Assembly: GCA_011316305.1 (NCBI GenBank)
Contig: SAUG01000016.1
Coordinates: 62,001 to 126,000 of the forward strand
From: Rusavskia elegans
Taxonomy: Eukaryota > Ascomycota > Lecanoromycetes > Teloschistales > Teloschistaceae
DNA length: 64,000 nt
Reading direction: 5' to 3'
Part shown: positions 47,372-61,288 of the stretch, piece after piece
How positions within the stretch are numbered: the first letter of the stretch is position 1
Layout: the number at the start of each line of letters is the position of its first letter
The notes under the pieces: model-generated
The model's input: the letters and a program-made list of their open reading frames with translations, nothing else
The model's database searches: none
What the model was told of the DNA's origin: nothing
Position numbers and translations under genes: made by a program

Positions 47372-50044
47372 ATGTCTACTATACAAATGTTCTCAAGACG
47401 AAAGCCCGCAACTTATGGCAAGCCTACGCGCAAGCCACTCCCCCGTTACTTCGAACCTTCCTCTTCGGAGCCTTCCAGACCAAGCTCCAACAATATTGCG
47501 TTACTGAGCGGAACAGGAGCCACCCAAGCTCAGGACTCCGGCAATTACATCAACCCTCCCAGCCACGACCGTTCACCCCAGAGCCTGGGTCTTTTATCGT
47601 CGTCGAAGACATTCTCAGAAAACCATACTGTCTCTACCATTGCTGAACATGGTCGAACACGTGGAAATTCGAACCGTCATGAATCTTGGGATGTATCTTC
47701 TCGGGACGAAGCTGAGGGGGACCTCGGGTCGAATGACGCAAGCATCAAGAATGAGCGAACAGTTACTGCACGACCACCAAAAGTTATGCCCAACAGCAGC
47801 CATGGGCGGCGGAATGCGTCGTTCACCCACACTTCGACCACGAAAACCACCAACACCTCGAATTCGAGTGATCTTGTTGATGACACTACATCCTTGAAAC
47901 CCAGCCTGAGCCCAAGACGAGCTGTAATGGCTGTCTCTCAAAGGTCCGCACATTCTTCCTCGAGAAATCGAGCAGCACATGGCCAAGGATCTTTCCCCAA
48001 TGGGACAGAGCATACAGAGCGTTCCTCGTCACCTACCCCATGCACCCCAATGCGTAGGAAATGTGTGGTCAAAGAAACTACGCCTCATCAACAAGAGCTT
48101 TGGTACATGCTTTTACCAGGTCACACTATGCTGGGTCCCGGAGATCTTTCTCTCGGCTCTTCACATACGTCGTCCACTAAGTCCGTCCGATCGTCTACCC
48201 CAGAGGCGAGACCCACAACAGGATCAAAACGTCGTCGGAGACTCATCGACAAACTCCGAGCAACGGTACAAGCGTCTCAACCTTGTACTACCACGTCTTC
48301 TGGTCTTGCAGTGTTATCGGACTCGGAAGAGGAGACGACGCTTGACCTTAGAAAAGCTTCTCCCGGTAACGTCAATGAACGGAGTCTAACAACAAATATC
48401 ATACCTAAAGCAACCTATTCCAGTCAGAGGTCCTACCTCGCAGCTGGGGTGTTGGATGACACCTCAAACCTTGACGTGCCTCCAGTTGATGGTGGTCACA
48501 AGCCAAGGAAAAGGCTACGGACTGAGACCATGTCCTTCAATACCGAGTATTCTGAAAGTATTCCGGAAGGTGATTTCGATGGTTCCCAAGGCAAATCAAT
48601 GAGGACCGTACACGAATTGCGCGAGGCAGGTGAGAATGTTCGGCATCTTAATGACATTGAGGCCCTCTTCGACGATATCGATGGACAGAGCTTAGCTTCG
48701 ATAAGTTTGAAGCGTAGGAGGCTCCTCGATCTGATCCACAGACTGCAAGATCCTGCTTTCTGCCGCTTGTTATTTGATCAAGGATTCGACAACCGGCTGC
48801 TCGCCGAGTCGGCCTCCAGAGGTAATGATGCCATTGCGGATGCTTTACTCGCAGTGGCGGCGCTGTACCTTGTCGCCACACCTTCAGGGATACAAGCCGC
48901 TTCCAAATCCTATGATCTTCAGCTTGCAGGATTTTTTGCTACAAGGTTGGACCGTGATCAGGACCTGATAGGTTTGATTCGGAATCGCAGATCAAGTATC
49001 TCCAAACAGGAGCAATTGGACTTCAAAGGATTCTTCGTCAATGAACTTCTGCATTCGCCTGTTTGGCGAAGCGGAGCTCCTATGAGGCCATCAATGCGGT
49101 TGATAGCACTCCAAGGCTTGGAGTATCTCATTCGAAAAAGACGCGAAGTTGGTTGCAAAACCGAAATTGTACCAATGGAGATCATTCGGCGACTCGTGCA
49201 AGGGTTGCTTTCAGCTCAAAGGACGAAAACCCCAGGCGTCGACCTTCTGCTTGAGATCCGATTAGCTATTTCGATTCTCGAGTCGTATACCATCAGTGGT
49301 GCTAATCACAATGACCAACAGTGGACAGAGACTACGCTTAGGCCGATAACAACCATGCTCTCATGGTTAACTTGTATGCCTGACACAGGGGGTGAGGAAA
49401 CGCAAAAGCTGACACTTCGTCTGTATCTGAATTTGACGAACAACAACCCCCGGCTGTGTGAGGTGTTTGCCGGGCACGAGGTTCTTCGAGCCATGCTAAG
49501 TGTTGTTGAAACGCACTTTCAAATGTTGTCAGATCGCGAGCAAAGACTGAGCGGCTCGGATGTCTTGGACACCCTGATACTTGCTTTGGGAACACTGATC
49601 AACCTCGTCGAATGGTCATCGACCGTGCGTGACATGATGACTGGCACCAATAATCAGGACGATTGCTTTTTGGGAATGCTTGTGAAGCTCTTCGTGGCTC
49701 GACAAAAAGCCGTTGCTGAGGTAAGTTACGATTAGCGCCCACAACGTAGATAGTACTGAATCTGGCAGGTCTATTCAGAAGAAGAGACAAGTTCCAATGT
49801 CGCCTTCGGCTATTTGTCCGTGCTATTGAGCTACCTCTGTGTTGAAAAGCACGGACGGCAAAGGGTTGCAAGCCACCTTCCTGGCGGAACTCTGCAGGCA
49901 CTTCTGGACACCGTAGTAGAATTCTTGCAATACCATCGACAGATCGACGATGATATGGATCAAGAGGATGGAGAGACGAATCTGAAGGCCAGCTTCATCA
50001 GCCGCGTTGAAAGTACAGTCATCGAACTAAGGCAGATGGGATGA
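47372..50044 (+). CDS. WAPL-like cohesin release factor
   Basis: Two exons (47,372-49,720 and 49,769-50,044) give 874 residues. The N-terminal 400 residues are Ser/Thr/Arg-rich and probably disordered, beginning with RRKPATYGKPTRKPLPRYF as in other fungal Wapl proteins. From about residue 410 the helical WAPL domain follows (HELREAGENVRHLNDIEAL, LKRRRLLDLIHRL, FDQGFDNRL, LRLYLNLTNNNP), ending in exon 2 with LSVLLSYLCVEKHGRQRV. Wapl opens the cohesin ring and controls sister-chromatid cohesion in the nucleus. The intron is 48 nt and in phase. Fungal Wapl is poorly conserved, but the domain order and length fit. Confidence 0.85.
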
Positions 50045-50704
50045 GATGGACACACACTATAAGATGTATCGTCGTTGTATAACAGCCGTGATCTGCGACC
50101 TGTAGAAAGCATAACATTATATTCCCTCGGTCTCATGACTGTCATTGACGAGTGGTGTCTTCAACAGCTCGACTCACCAGGACCGAACCTTGCAGTACTC
50201 TACAACATGACCAGCTAGTATGAGAAACAACAAGATGGTGGAAACGTAGAGACCACACTTGACATACGAAGTCGACGAAAGTGTGGAGCAAAAAGGGGTG
50301 GAGATCTGATGCCTGCAGATCCCCCCTTGCTCTCGAGCCCTTTACATGGGATATCTTGCCGCAACATCTTGACCGCTAGAATGATCCCCTGCCATGTTAT
50401 GGAGAAAACCCTCGAGAGTCCCGGGCCCAAAACTTTGCCGCAAGGTTTTGCTCGTGGACAGGCACCGCTGTATAGCTGCATCTCCAGGTACAACAGTGAT
50501 CCTGACAGGATCCGCACACCAGCAAGACACGAAGGAGGATCAGGGCAGAGGCGTCGCTTCGCTGACGACCTATTCTCTTGCGACAGCACCGCGACCATTA
50601 CGTAACTTTGAGTGAGCCCCTCTTGATCCATTTCTCCGTCGAGGACTCAGGCAAAGCCGGACCATTGAAGGCTGACAAAGTCAGGCAAGTAGGTACCATT
50701 TACG
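50045..50704. other. Intergenic region between WAPL and RHEB
   Basis: Several overlapping open frames occur on both strands (50,215-50,631 and others), but none has splice support or family motifs. It presumably holds the WAPL 3' end and the RHEB promoter and leader. Confidence 0.5.
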
Positions 50705-51528
50705 ATGCCTACACCTCCCAAACAAAGGAAGGTCGCGATCGTTGGAAGCCGTTCAGTGGGTGAGCGATCTTTGATGCGGACCCTTGGCAGCGATGAAATG
50801 CAACGACCGGGGATCCTTCTGACATTGAAGGCTCGTGTAGGGAAATCCTCACTGACGGTACGATTTGTCGAAGGGCATTTCGTCGAGAGCTATTATCCCA
50901 CCATCGAAAACACCTTCAGTCACACCATCAAAAGTCGTGGCCAAGAGTTCGCGACAGAAATAGTCGACACGGCCGGTCAGGTACGCGCTCGACCACCCTC
51001 CTATCAGGGCCACAGCAAAGCGGCCTCCTGCAGCGATCGACCGGCTTCGGCTGACATTGAGGCCGCCATTGCCCCCGCGGCATGGCCTTGCTTTAGGATG
51101 AATACACGATACTGAACTCGAAACACTTCATCGGCATTCATGGCTACATGCTCGTCTACTCCGTTGCTTCCAAGCAATCGCTCGAAATGGTCCGAATCTT
51201 GCGTGACAAGATCCTTAACCACTTGGTACCCTTCTCCATCATTCAACGCTCCCTTGGTGAAGTATGTTGCTGCTAATCAACTGTACAGGGCGCTGATTGG
51301 GTTCCGATGATGATCGTTGGTAATAAAAGTGACCTCAAGCCTGAGCAGAGGCATGTCCCCGCGGAGGAAGGGCGGCAAATGGCCGAGGAGTTCAAGTGTG
51401 GATTCACCGAAGCCAGCGCCCGGCTCGACATCAGTGTATCCAAGGCCTTCGAACAGATGATTGCTGAGATTGAAAAATCCCAAAATCCCGCCGAGCCTAC
51501 CGGTGGGAACAAGTGTTGTTTGATGTAA
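50705..51528 (+). CDS. RHB1: Rheb-type small GTPase
   Basis: Four exons (50,705-50,759, 50,841-50,980, 51,097-51,225 and 51,289-51,528) give 187 residues. All Ras-fold motifs are present: P-loop GSRSVGKSS with the Arg typical of Rheb in place of the Ras glycine, switch I YYPTIENTF, DTAGQ split after Q by intron 2, NKSD, EASA, and a C-terminal CaaX box CCLM for farnesylation. Rheb activates TORC1 at endomembranes and in yeasts also affects basic amino-acid uptake. Intron 2 (116 nt) is longer than most here. Confidence 0.93.
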
Positions 51529-51900
51529 AACTTTGTCTCCAACAAGAAATCTTGCTGGTCATCTTAATCTACGTTAACTTGCGAGCTCTCGGGAACGGTT
51601 CGCAAAGCAGCATACGGTCATCATGCTGTTCGTATGGCGGCAGACGGTTGTGGATGAACGATAACCGTCTACAAGAAAATGAAGTCCAGTAATTATAAGC
51701 TTCCAGCAGAGTAACGACTTCGCAAGAACCAGTATGACATCATATGGGAAGACAACCGACGGAGCCGCTAGACAATCGACGTATCGATTAGTAGCCGAGC
51801 CAGCCCACTAACATCGCGCCGGGTGCAGCGTTTGGATTAAGGTGTACAGAGTACCTTAGGGGCAACCGTATGTTTTACAACAATCTGTCCACGATAAATC
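51529..51900. other. Downstream flank of RHEB, no gene seen
   Basis: Ordinary composition without coding signal. It leads into AT-rich block 3. Confidence 0.5.
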
Positions 51901-54230
51901 TACGATAAATTCGCTAAAAATAGTTAGTTCTCGAGAACTAGTTGCAGATGTTCCGAAAATAACGAATTAGAATAAACTAAATAGTCGATTTCTAGTTATA
52001 TAGAACTCCGAATTAGGTTTAGTTCGTTTAAACCAGCTATTTTCGACGAATTGTCGATTAATTTCTCGTTAACATTCGTTTAACATTCGTTTAATATTCA
52101 ATTAACTACGAATTAGTTCTATAACTTTTAATATTATTAGTAAACAAACTAAGCGAACCTATAGATCACGTAATCTTCTAGTCTAATCTATCGATTTTAG
52201 AACTTTAGCTACTCTATAGAAGCCGTAAAAATCGGATAAAAATTTCTAAAAAAGAGGTTTTCGCGGGATTCGAACTCTGAACTGCTTAGTAATCGAAATT
52301 TTACTAGGTAAGATTCAGAGAGTCACGTGATATAGAATTTAATTATTATTCTAATCTATACTAATACTACGGATAGTTAAAAATAAAGATATTTATTAAT
52401 TTAAATTAAATATTTTAGTAATAAATTTTACAACTATCTATTAACTTTCTATCAACTTTCTATTAACTATTTATTAACTTTTCGTCAACTGATAGTTATA
52501 TTATATTATTAATCTATTTTTAATTAATTTCGAATTTAATTTAATTTTATACTATTCTAGATTGGAGTTTTAATAAATACTATTAATTTATTGGAACTAT
52601 TTATTTATTTTTATCTAATTTCTTTTTATAATAAACTAATAATTAATCTATCTTTAATCTTTAATTAATTTCTAATTTTATCTAATTTTAAATCAATAAA
52701 ATATCGATAGATTGTCGTAGGATATACGGTTGCCGCTAAGGTACGGACTACGGAAGATGACATCGAAAGTGCTAAATTTTAGCGCGCGAGATAGTTTTTT
52801 ATATACTACTAATCTTACTAGTAGAATCGAGTTTTATATTTTTATTATTCGTCTAATTTATTTATTTTTATCTATTTAATTTCGGAATTAATCGAAGTAA
52901 AAATTATATATATATAGTTATCGTAAAATATTTTTATATTTTTTAAATATATATTTTAAAATCCAACGAATCTATATACTAAAATATATATAAAAAAATA
53001 AAAAATTTTAAAAATATCGTTAACGTAATAGATTTAATCTAAAACGCTATCAATAAATAAAAAAAAAATAAAAAGATATAAATAAATTTCAAACGTTAAA
53101 ATTATATTAGAATTCGAATTTATTATAATTTAAATTGTTATAAAATATTTAAAAGTAAAAGTAAAATAATACGAAATAATATATATTTCTATTAAAAATA
53201 AAAAATCGATAATAAAAATCAACTTATATTTTCTATCGTAATAATAGTAAATATTAAATTAATTTTTTAGTCGATTATAAAAAATATTATAAAAAAAATA
53301 GTTTTTATAATTATAAACGAACGATATAATCAATTTTAATAAAAGTTATAAAAACGAAATATTTGAAATTTATTTTAATATATATTTATTAGACGTTAAA
53401 AAACTAAATTATATAATTTTATCAAAAAAACTAATATTATTTTAGATATTCGACGAGATAAAATTATAAATTAACGTAAAATATATAAATTTATAAAACT
53501 ATTATTAATACGTCGTTTTTTAAAAAAAAATACGTTGGAATTTATATAATAGAACTATTATTTCTAATATAGAAAAAATTATAAAATATTTAAAAATCGA
53601 AAACGATAATCGAATATAAAAAAGTTAAAAATCATTTAATAAAAATTAATAATATTATAAAATTTCGAATTAAAAAAAATAAAACAATTAATAATCGAAA
53701 TATTATAAATTGATTTTTATAGTTTCGATAAACGTAATATCTATATAATATTAAAAATAAAAATTTAGAAAAAAAATTATTTAAAATAAAAGTAAAAACT
53801 CTATATATAATTTAAAATACTAATATAAATTTTTATTAATTTTATTATATTAAAAATAGTATAATAAAAAAGTTTATCCGATTTTAACTAAATTGATTAC
53901 TATTAATTTTAAATAAAACGAAAAATATTTCGAAAAAATAATTCGACAATTAGAAAAAAAAACGGAAAATAAATAGTTTTATTATTAATAAAAATATTTT
54001 TAAAAAAATAGAATTTAATATTAGATTATACGAATATTATAGACTATTTAAATAAAATATTTCATTAAACGATAGAAATAAATATCGGGGAAAAAAAATT
54101 CGAAAATAATAATATTAGATATTATAATTTAAATAACTATCGACGCCGATGTTAATTGATAAAAGTACAGAATTAGATTAATAAAGACTAATAATATAGA
54201 GATTTATTTTAGACATAACGAATTTTACCT
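51900..54230. other. AT-rich block 3, no recognised elements
   Basis: This block has no TAGACTGG ends and no SINE heads. Its left part (51,900-52,800) is only moderately mutated and includes imperfect repeats of aactttctat(c/t) at about 52,437-52,490. From 52,850 to 54,170 the plus strand is extremely A-rich with closed frames, perhaps one RIP-destroyed transposon whose coding strand was purine-rich. Nothing can be named. Confidence 0.6.
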
Positions 54231-54343
54231 CTATCAGGGTTAGAGCCCTAGGGTACTTAGCAGTATTAGCGTATATTCTGAACTTTCGATATCATCCTCC
54301 GTAGCACTTTCTGCCTCGTGAATACTGGTAGCTCGTAATCACC

Positions 54344-56106
<1,763 letters not shown>

Positions 56107-57121
56107 TTGGAATTGTCGATCGGAGGTGCATCGATTCACTGGGGTGGTGACGCGAACGGATGTGAGGTGACCATGTCAAAGCGGCGATGAAGCTCGAAGA
56201 GTCATCCGCTCGGATGAAGCTGAAAGGTTTGATGGTGCTTCGTCCTTGTATGAAGCCCTCGCAGTGCACGAGCGTCGACGGTTGGGTGAGTGCTTCTGAC
56301 TGGATGTATCGGCGACGGAAATCCAAAGAGACAAGAGAGATGGATTTGCCAGCCGCAACGTCGAGCTATACAAATACTGTGCTGCAATCATGATCTGTGT
56401 AGGTAGAGTAGTGACCAGGAAGAGGCTTGTGCTTGTACATAAGGTACATAGCCCTGCTTGTTTCGCCAACCGACGGGAACGATGAATCATCCACGGATTG
56501 TACAGAGTACTTGAACGAGTAACGTTGTTCCTGATACTCATGACGAAGAAGGCACCGGATCTTCTTCCATATCATTGGTTGAACAAGTACAGTACACGAC
56601 TGCCAATACTCTTGGTACAAACATGTTTCGCCTTGGTTTCGCCTTCGTCCCGCCAACACGACTTTGTTATTTGTTCCGCCATGCCATTATTATTATTGAA
56701 CGCTTCAAACTTGGCCGTGTCCTCTCCTGAATCTACGTCCACGACTGAGTTGCTTTTGAACTTTGCTCAAATTCCATCAATCTTCAACGCCTCGGACTGG
56801 TACTATGTTCATGTCCCACTGGGTCACTCTCGAATGCCGTCGCAGCCCCTGCACGAGTGAACTGTAGGCTTGAATCAATCTTCCCGTTGTTCATTTATTT
56901 TTATGTGGCAAGACTGTTCGTGTCATTCACTGCTATTTCCATCGAACTGCTCATTGAACTCTTCTCTTACGATTTGGTTGGAACCTGATATGATGACTGC
57001 GATATTCACAAGGGTCGTTGTCTACCACCGGCCTCGCATCGTTGCCATCTAACGTCTGAGGACGTCGAATCTCGAATATCTGTGTGATATCACGTACCTG
57101 GATATACACACACTGGCCATC
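56107..57121. other. Intergenic region, no gene seen
   Basis: About 1 kb. Frames at 56,498-56,860 (plus) and 56,176-56,541 (minus) lack motifs and splice context. It likely holds the SerRS 3' end and the promoter of the next gene. Confidence 0.5.
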
Positions 57122-58808
57122 ATGGCGCCCCAATCATGTCCATTCTGTCCATTTTCCGACTCAAACCCCTACTTCCTTGCTCAACATGTAGAAACACTTC
57201 ACCCGGAAGACGGTGTGCCTTCGTTTGTGTCACGGCATTTCTTAGAAGAAGATGTGCCGACAGGATGTAAGGAAGCTACCACTGTCCGGGAAGCTCCTTC
57301 CCAACCCTACATCGAGTGCGAATGCGGCGAAGCCATCGCAGCTTCCGACTTTGAAGATCATGCCCAGTTACATTCAGCAGAAGCAGCCGACACCGCCGCC
57401 GATATGGCCGAGATCGTTGGTGCACCTGCCCTGCCCGCCCAGCTTCATTCGACGGCACTCAATCGGACAGCCGGCTCGGTTGAACCGACGGTCTCCATAC
57501 CCATGGCCATCAATTCCCCTGGTATTCATCAGTCCGCCAACTCTTCAAAACCAAGGCAGGCGCCGCGGGCTATCGATCACGGAAGCCAAATTACGGCCAA
57601 GGACCGACTTGCTCTGCTGCTGGGCTCTAATGTCTCTCGCAAGAAGCGTGATGTTGCAAAGCACAGGAATGCTAAGCGACTCGGCGTAAGTCTCGGAAGA
57701 CTCGGCCTCTGACTTGGGCTGACTTGGATCAAAGGAAGCCGAATTAGGTCCTTATGCCCATGAAGACCAGATGCCGGCATGGTTACAACGTCAACTGGAA
57801 CGCGGAGCCAAAGTAACCATCGTTAATCAAATTAGCCACCAAGGGCAGCTGGTCCGGCTGGAGCTCGTGGCAAACGAGACAAGAGGCGTCCCGTCCGTTC
57901 TCGCGCAGCTTTGCGAGCAGGACAACATGCTGGCAAAGGTATACCTCTGTCACCCTGGTGTTCAGCATGTCTTCAAGATGGCAAAGGAGGGTGGTTTCTG
58001 TGGCTATAGGAATATTCAGATGATGGTAGGTGGTTTTCTCGGCTGGTTCAACAAGGCAAGTCTGACATACCAAGATTTCCTATGTACAAGCAGCCCGATC
58101 TCGAGGTCACGAACTTTTCCCGGGGAGATTGCCATCGGTCCTTGACCTGCAAGAACTGATCGAAAGCGCATGGGATCGGGGCATAAATACCGCCGGTAAG
58201 GTGGAAACCGGCGGCATTCGAGGCACTCGGAAATACATTGGCACGCCAGAGGTAAGCAAGACGAGCCAAGCCATGGGAATGCATCGCTGAAGATGAGCAG
58301 GCTCAGACCTTGCTAACAAGCCTCGATATTGGGTATTGGATCCTCTTTCTGGACGGTGATTTCTTGCTAATACTGCGTGTATAGCTGTGAAGCCAGTGCA
58401 TTCAATGATACCGATCATCGGCCAGTGCATGAACAGGTCTATGATTATGTAGAGCAGTACTTCATCGACAGTACCATTCCCCCGGCAATGAAGGTGTGCA
58501 AGACTTCTTTGGCGCCGATATACTTCCAGCATCAAGGTACGATGCTGTCGCGAAGGAGGCCGGTTGGCACGTGGTCAAGCAAGATGCTGATGGTGGCAGG
58601 TCACTCCCTGACGATCGTCGGGTTGGAAGTCAGGAAGAGCGGCAGCCGCAATCTTCTGGTCTTCGACCCATCCTTCAAACCATCTCCTGGTATTCAGCGA
58701 TTGATAGGGGCCAAATTCCGAGCAGCGGCTCCGGAGAAGCTGCTCAAAGCCTATCGTCGAGGCGATCGCTATCTCGGCAAGCACTCTTCCTTTGAACTTT
58801 TGAAGTAG
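57122..58808 (+). CDS. C78-family peptidase with zinc fingers (ZUFSP/Mug105-like)
   Basis: Six exons (57,122-57,685, 57,735-58,025, 58,075-58,251, 58,301-58,332, 58,385-58,536 and 58,600-58,808) give 474 residues. Two zinc-finger-like units lie at the N-terminus (CPFC ... H ... H at 6-27, and CECG ... H ... H at about 61-80), followed by an Ala/Ser-rich linker. The peptidase domain starts at about residue 190 and shows the catalytic cysteine in GGFCGYRNIQMM. Then come GGIRGTRKYIGTPE, the histidine in GHSLTIVG and the aspartate in VFDPSF. The family includes the UFM1 proteases and ZUFSP/ZUP1, a K63-ubiquitin-specific deubiquitinase. The last intron (58,537-58,599) is 63 nt without stops, so a read-through isoform is possible. 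Confidence 0.87.
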
Positions 58809-59416
58809 GGTACAGAGTCTTCAATGGCCGGTACGTTTGCTGACGATTGTTCTGGCAGGTTGTGTGACAGAATATCCTTGGGAGCAGGATGGGATGAGCT
58901 TTGATGATGGTCCTTTTTCGTTTGTCCCTTCTTCAGACCCGACTTCTATTCCCAGCGTTGGACTTTGGTTTGCATGAATCGTCGAGCATGCGTGTTGGCG
59001 GCGAATTCCTAGGATTGCGTGATACGAAATCACATTGTTGTTGGTACTGTACAACTTACAGACCGATGGGAACCAGTTCCATGTGGCATTACCCGTGGCT
59101 CGCGAAACCATGTATTATACTTTCTAGTCAGCCCGTCGAATGCTTCGGCCATCGAAGTGATTGAGTTAAATATTAGTTTTTCGTCTCTCATGGCACCTTA
59201 TAATGATTAACCGGAGAAGGATTATCCAGAGTCGATCCAACACAGACCACCTCCCAGGATTCGGTGGTGTAACGGCGGCGTTCCTCTTATGGCAGCTTCT
59301 TGTGAACTTCCTTTGCCCTCAGACTGTCTTCGATCGACCAGCTTGTAGGGCCGACACAAGGCCAATAACTCCCTCAGCACGACATCTGCGCTTGCCGGGC
59401 GATCGAGGACTACAAC
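58809..59416. other. Intergenic region, no gene seen
   Basis: No coding motif was found in the overlapping short frames. It should contain the FAP7 promoter. Confidence 0.5.
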
Positions 59417-60052
59417 ATGCCACGAACCAAGCCGAATATCATCATCACAGGGACACCGGGAGTTGGTAAAACAACCCTTTGCGAATCTCTGACAAGCATT
59501 ACGGGCCTCCAACACCTTGCCATCAACCGAGTGGCGAAAGAGCGCGAATGTCATGGCGGCTGGGATGACGCCTTGAACAGCTGGATTGTCGATGAAGATA
59601 AGGTCCGTTACCCGCAAGAAGATCCCACTTCCGGCAGTGAAGCACGAAGCGGCTGCTATCCATCTGCTGGTGCTGATGACGGACAGATCCTGGATGCCAT
59701 CGAAGACGAGGTCAAGCAAGGTGGCTACTTGATCGACTGGCACGCTTGCGATCTTTTCCCCGAGAGCTGGATCGATCTGGTGATTGTCCTGCGAAGCGAT
59801 TCCACCACTCTCTACGACCGGCTGAAGGAGCGGAATTATTCTGAACAGAAACTGCAGGAGAACATGGATGCAGAGATCATGGAGGTGCTGCTGGACGAAG
59901 CCCGCGAGGCCTTTGATGGTGAATTGGTCATTGAATTGCAGAGCAACACCTCCGATGATATGGAAGGCAATACATCACGCATCGAGACTTGGATTGAGCA
60001 GTGGACGCGGGAGCGCTGCAATGAGGCCATCCACGATACTCAAAGCCTCTGA
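59417..60052 (+). CDS. FAP7: Adenylate kinase 6 / ribosome assembly factor Fap7
   Basis: A single exon of 211 residues. The P-loop GTPGVGKTT is at residues 12-20, with ECHGGWDDALNSWIVDEDK, the NMP-side motif LIDWHACDLFPESW and a lid-region ERNYSEQKLQENMDAEIM typical of AK6. Fap7 is a broken-Walker-type nucleotide kinase/ATPase needed for late 20S pre-rRNA cleavage with Rps14. A stretch at about residues 68-92 (PQEDPTSGSEARSGCYPSAGA) is a low-complexity insertion. Its stop lies 51 bp from the HAM1 stop on the other strand, so the 3' ends probably overlap. Confidence 0.93.
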   Translation: MPRTKPNIIITGTPGVGKTTLCESLTSITGLQHLAINRVAKERECHGGWDDALNSWIVDEDKVRYPQEDPTSGSEARSGCYPSAGADDGQILDAIEDEVKQGGYLIDWHACDLFPESWIDLVIVLRSDSTTLYDRLKERNYSEQKLQENMDAEIMEVLLDEAREAFDGELVIELQSNTSDDMEGNTSRIETWIEQWTRERCNEAIHDTQSL

Positions 60053-60103
60053 AATGACCAAAGAGCACCGGTATCCCCCTTCCAAGCACCATCTACCCGT
60101 CGT

Positions 60104-60905
60104 CTACGAATGCTGGAGCCAGTCTCTGAGCTTTGCCAAAGCAAGGAACCGGTGCGAAAGCCCGTTCTTCTTCACTTTCTCCATCTCCGCATACGTCTCC
60201 CCCATGTACTCGAAGATGGGGTCCCAGCCTAGCGCGTCAATAAGGTAGCCGGTATCTTGGTGCGAACGAGCGGCTTCGTGTGTGACCAACGTACCAAAAT
60301 CCAGCGGACCTCGAGCTGGGACGATTTTCCCCTTCAAGGATGAATCAGTTGTAGAGCTTGACAGCGCAACTTGCCCCAGCCTACCAGAACTCTTCCTTCG
60401 AAAATCAGAGGCTCATTGTCCGGGCCTGCACAGTACGCGAAAGTACAGATGGCCTCGGCGCTCCTGTCTTCGTACGCAGCTAGGAGATTATTGAGACCAT
60501 CGTGACCGAGGGCTTGAAGGAACCATTTTCTGCCACGGAGATCAGGGACTCTTTTGCAACCAATCCACAAACGCAGCAGAGCAGACCCGTCACTGACATG
60601 TACGGACCCGGAAGGCCTTTGAGCGCAGTGAAAGCCAGACAAGTATCTTCCACCAGAACCGGCCCTCCCACCTGGCTCAACGCGTCAGTGTATCAGCTGC
60701 AGCACTGTTCCCTGAATGCATGTGTATCACACACCAGATCAGCAGCCCGACGGCATTTGTCTTTGGAGATGTCCTCTATGGTTCCCTGGATTTCAACCAG
60801 GTCCAACGAACGACTCCTCAAGGGGACGACGTCTCCAAGGATGGCCTGCACTTCGGCAAGCTTGTTGCTGTTGCCGGTGATGAAATTCAATTCGAGCGGC
60901 GGCAT
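60104..60905 (-). CDS. HAM1: Inosine triphosphate pyrophosphatase (Ham1)
   Basis: Five exons (60,905-60,735, 60,671-60,598, 60,529-60,385, 60,331-60,295 and 60,228-60,104) give 183 residues. It hydrolyses ITP, dITP and XTP to the monophosphates, cleansing the nucleotide pool. Family marks are [12 protein letters not shown] at the N-terminus, [21 protein letters not shown] across intron 2, [18 protein letters not shown] across intron 4, and [10 protein letters not shown] near the end. The four introns of 53-68 nt all restore the frame. It is convergent with FAP7. Confidence 0.92.
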
Positions 60906-61288
60906 TATTGCTGCAGGTAGAATGGCCCGAGTTGCAGTAGATAGCAAGCAAATACCAAAGTAGAGATTCTGAAAACGATTCCGACGGTGGTGTTTGCCAA
61001 GCCAAGTGACATGGGTCAGTACTATACATGTCAGACGGAGGGTAACTACGTTATGGAAGGCTACGCTGAGAACCAAACCACCCACTGTTCTGTCTTTCTC
61101 TAGCCTTTTGATGTCTTGTCGATGCTCGTCAATTATGTACATATCCATGACTATTGACAAAGACGTTATGATACAGCGAAGGACCCTGGAGATCAAACAA
61201 AGTATCCCCATGACCCGGCCCATCGATCAATCCTCGTCCCGGCATTCAACATCCCTTTTAACCAATGACCCCAAGGTGGGTAGGTAAT
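60906..61288. other. Intergenic region, no gene seen
   Basis: This is the HAM1 upstream region and the GT31 3' flank. No coding or regulatory signal was recognised. Confidence 0.5.

Noticed and set aside
50215..50631. 138-codon minus-strand gene between WAPL and RHEB
   Set aside because: Overlaps several equally long frames on the other strand and has no motif or splice logic.
52249..52340. tRNA-like sequence (B-box-like gattcgaact on the minus strand)
   Set aside because: No matching A box, no cloverleaf and no clear relation to the SINE family. Too weak to list.
56498..56860. 120-codon plus-strand gene after the seryl-tRNA synthetase
   Set aside because: Low-complexity hydrophobic content without domain features and with weak context. 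Judged chance.
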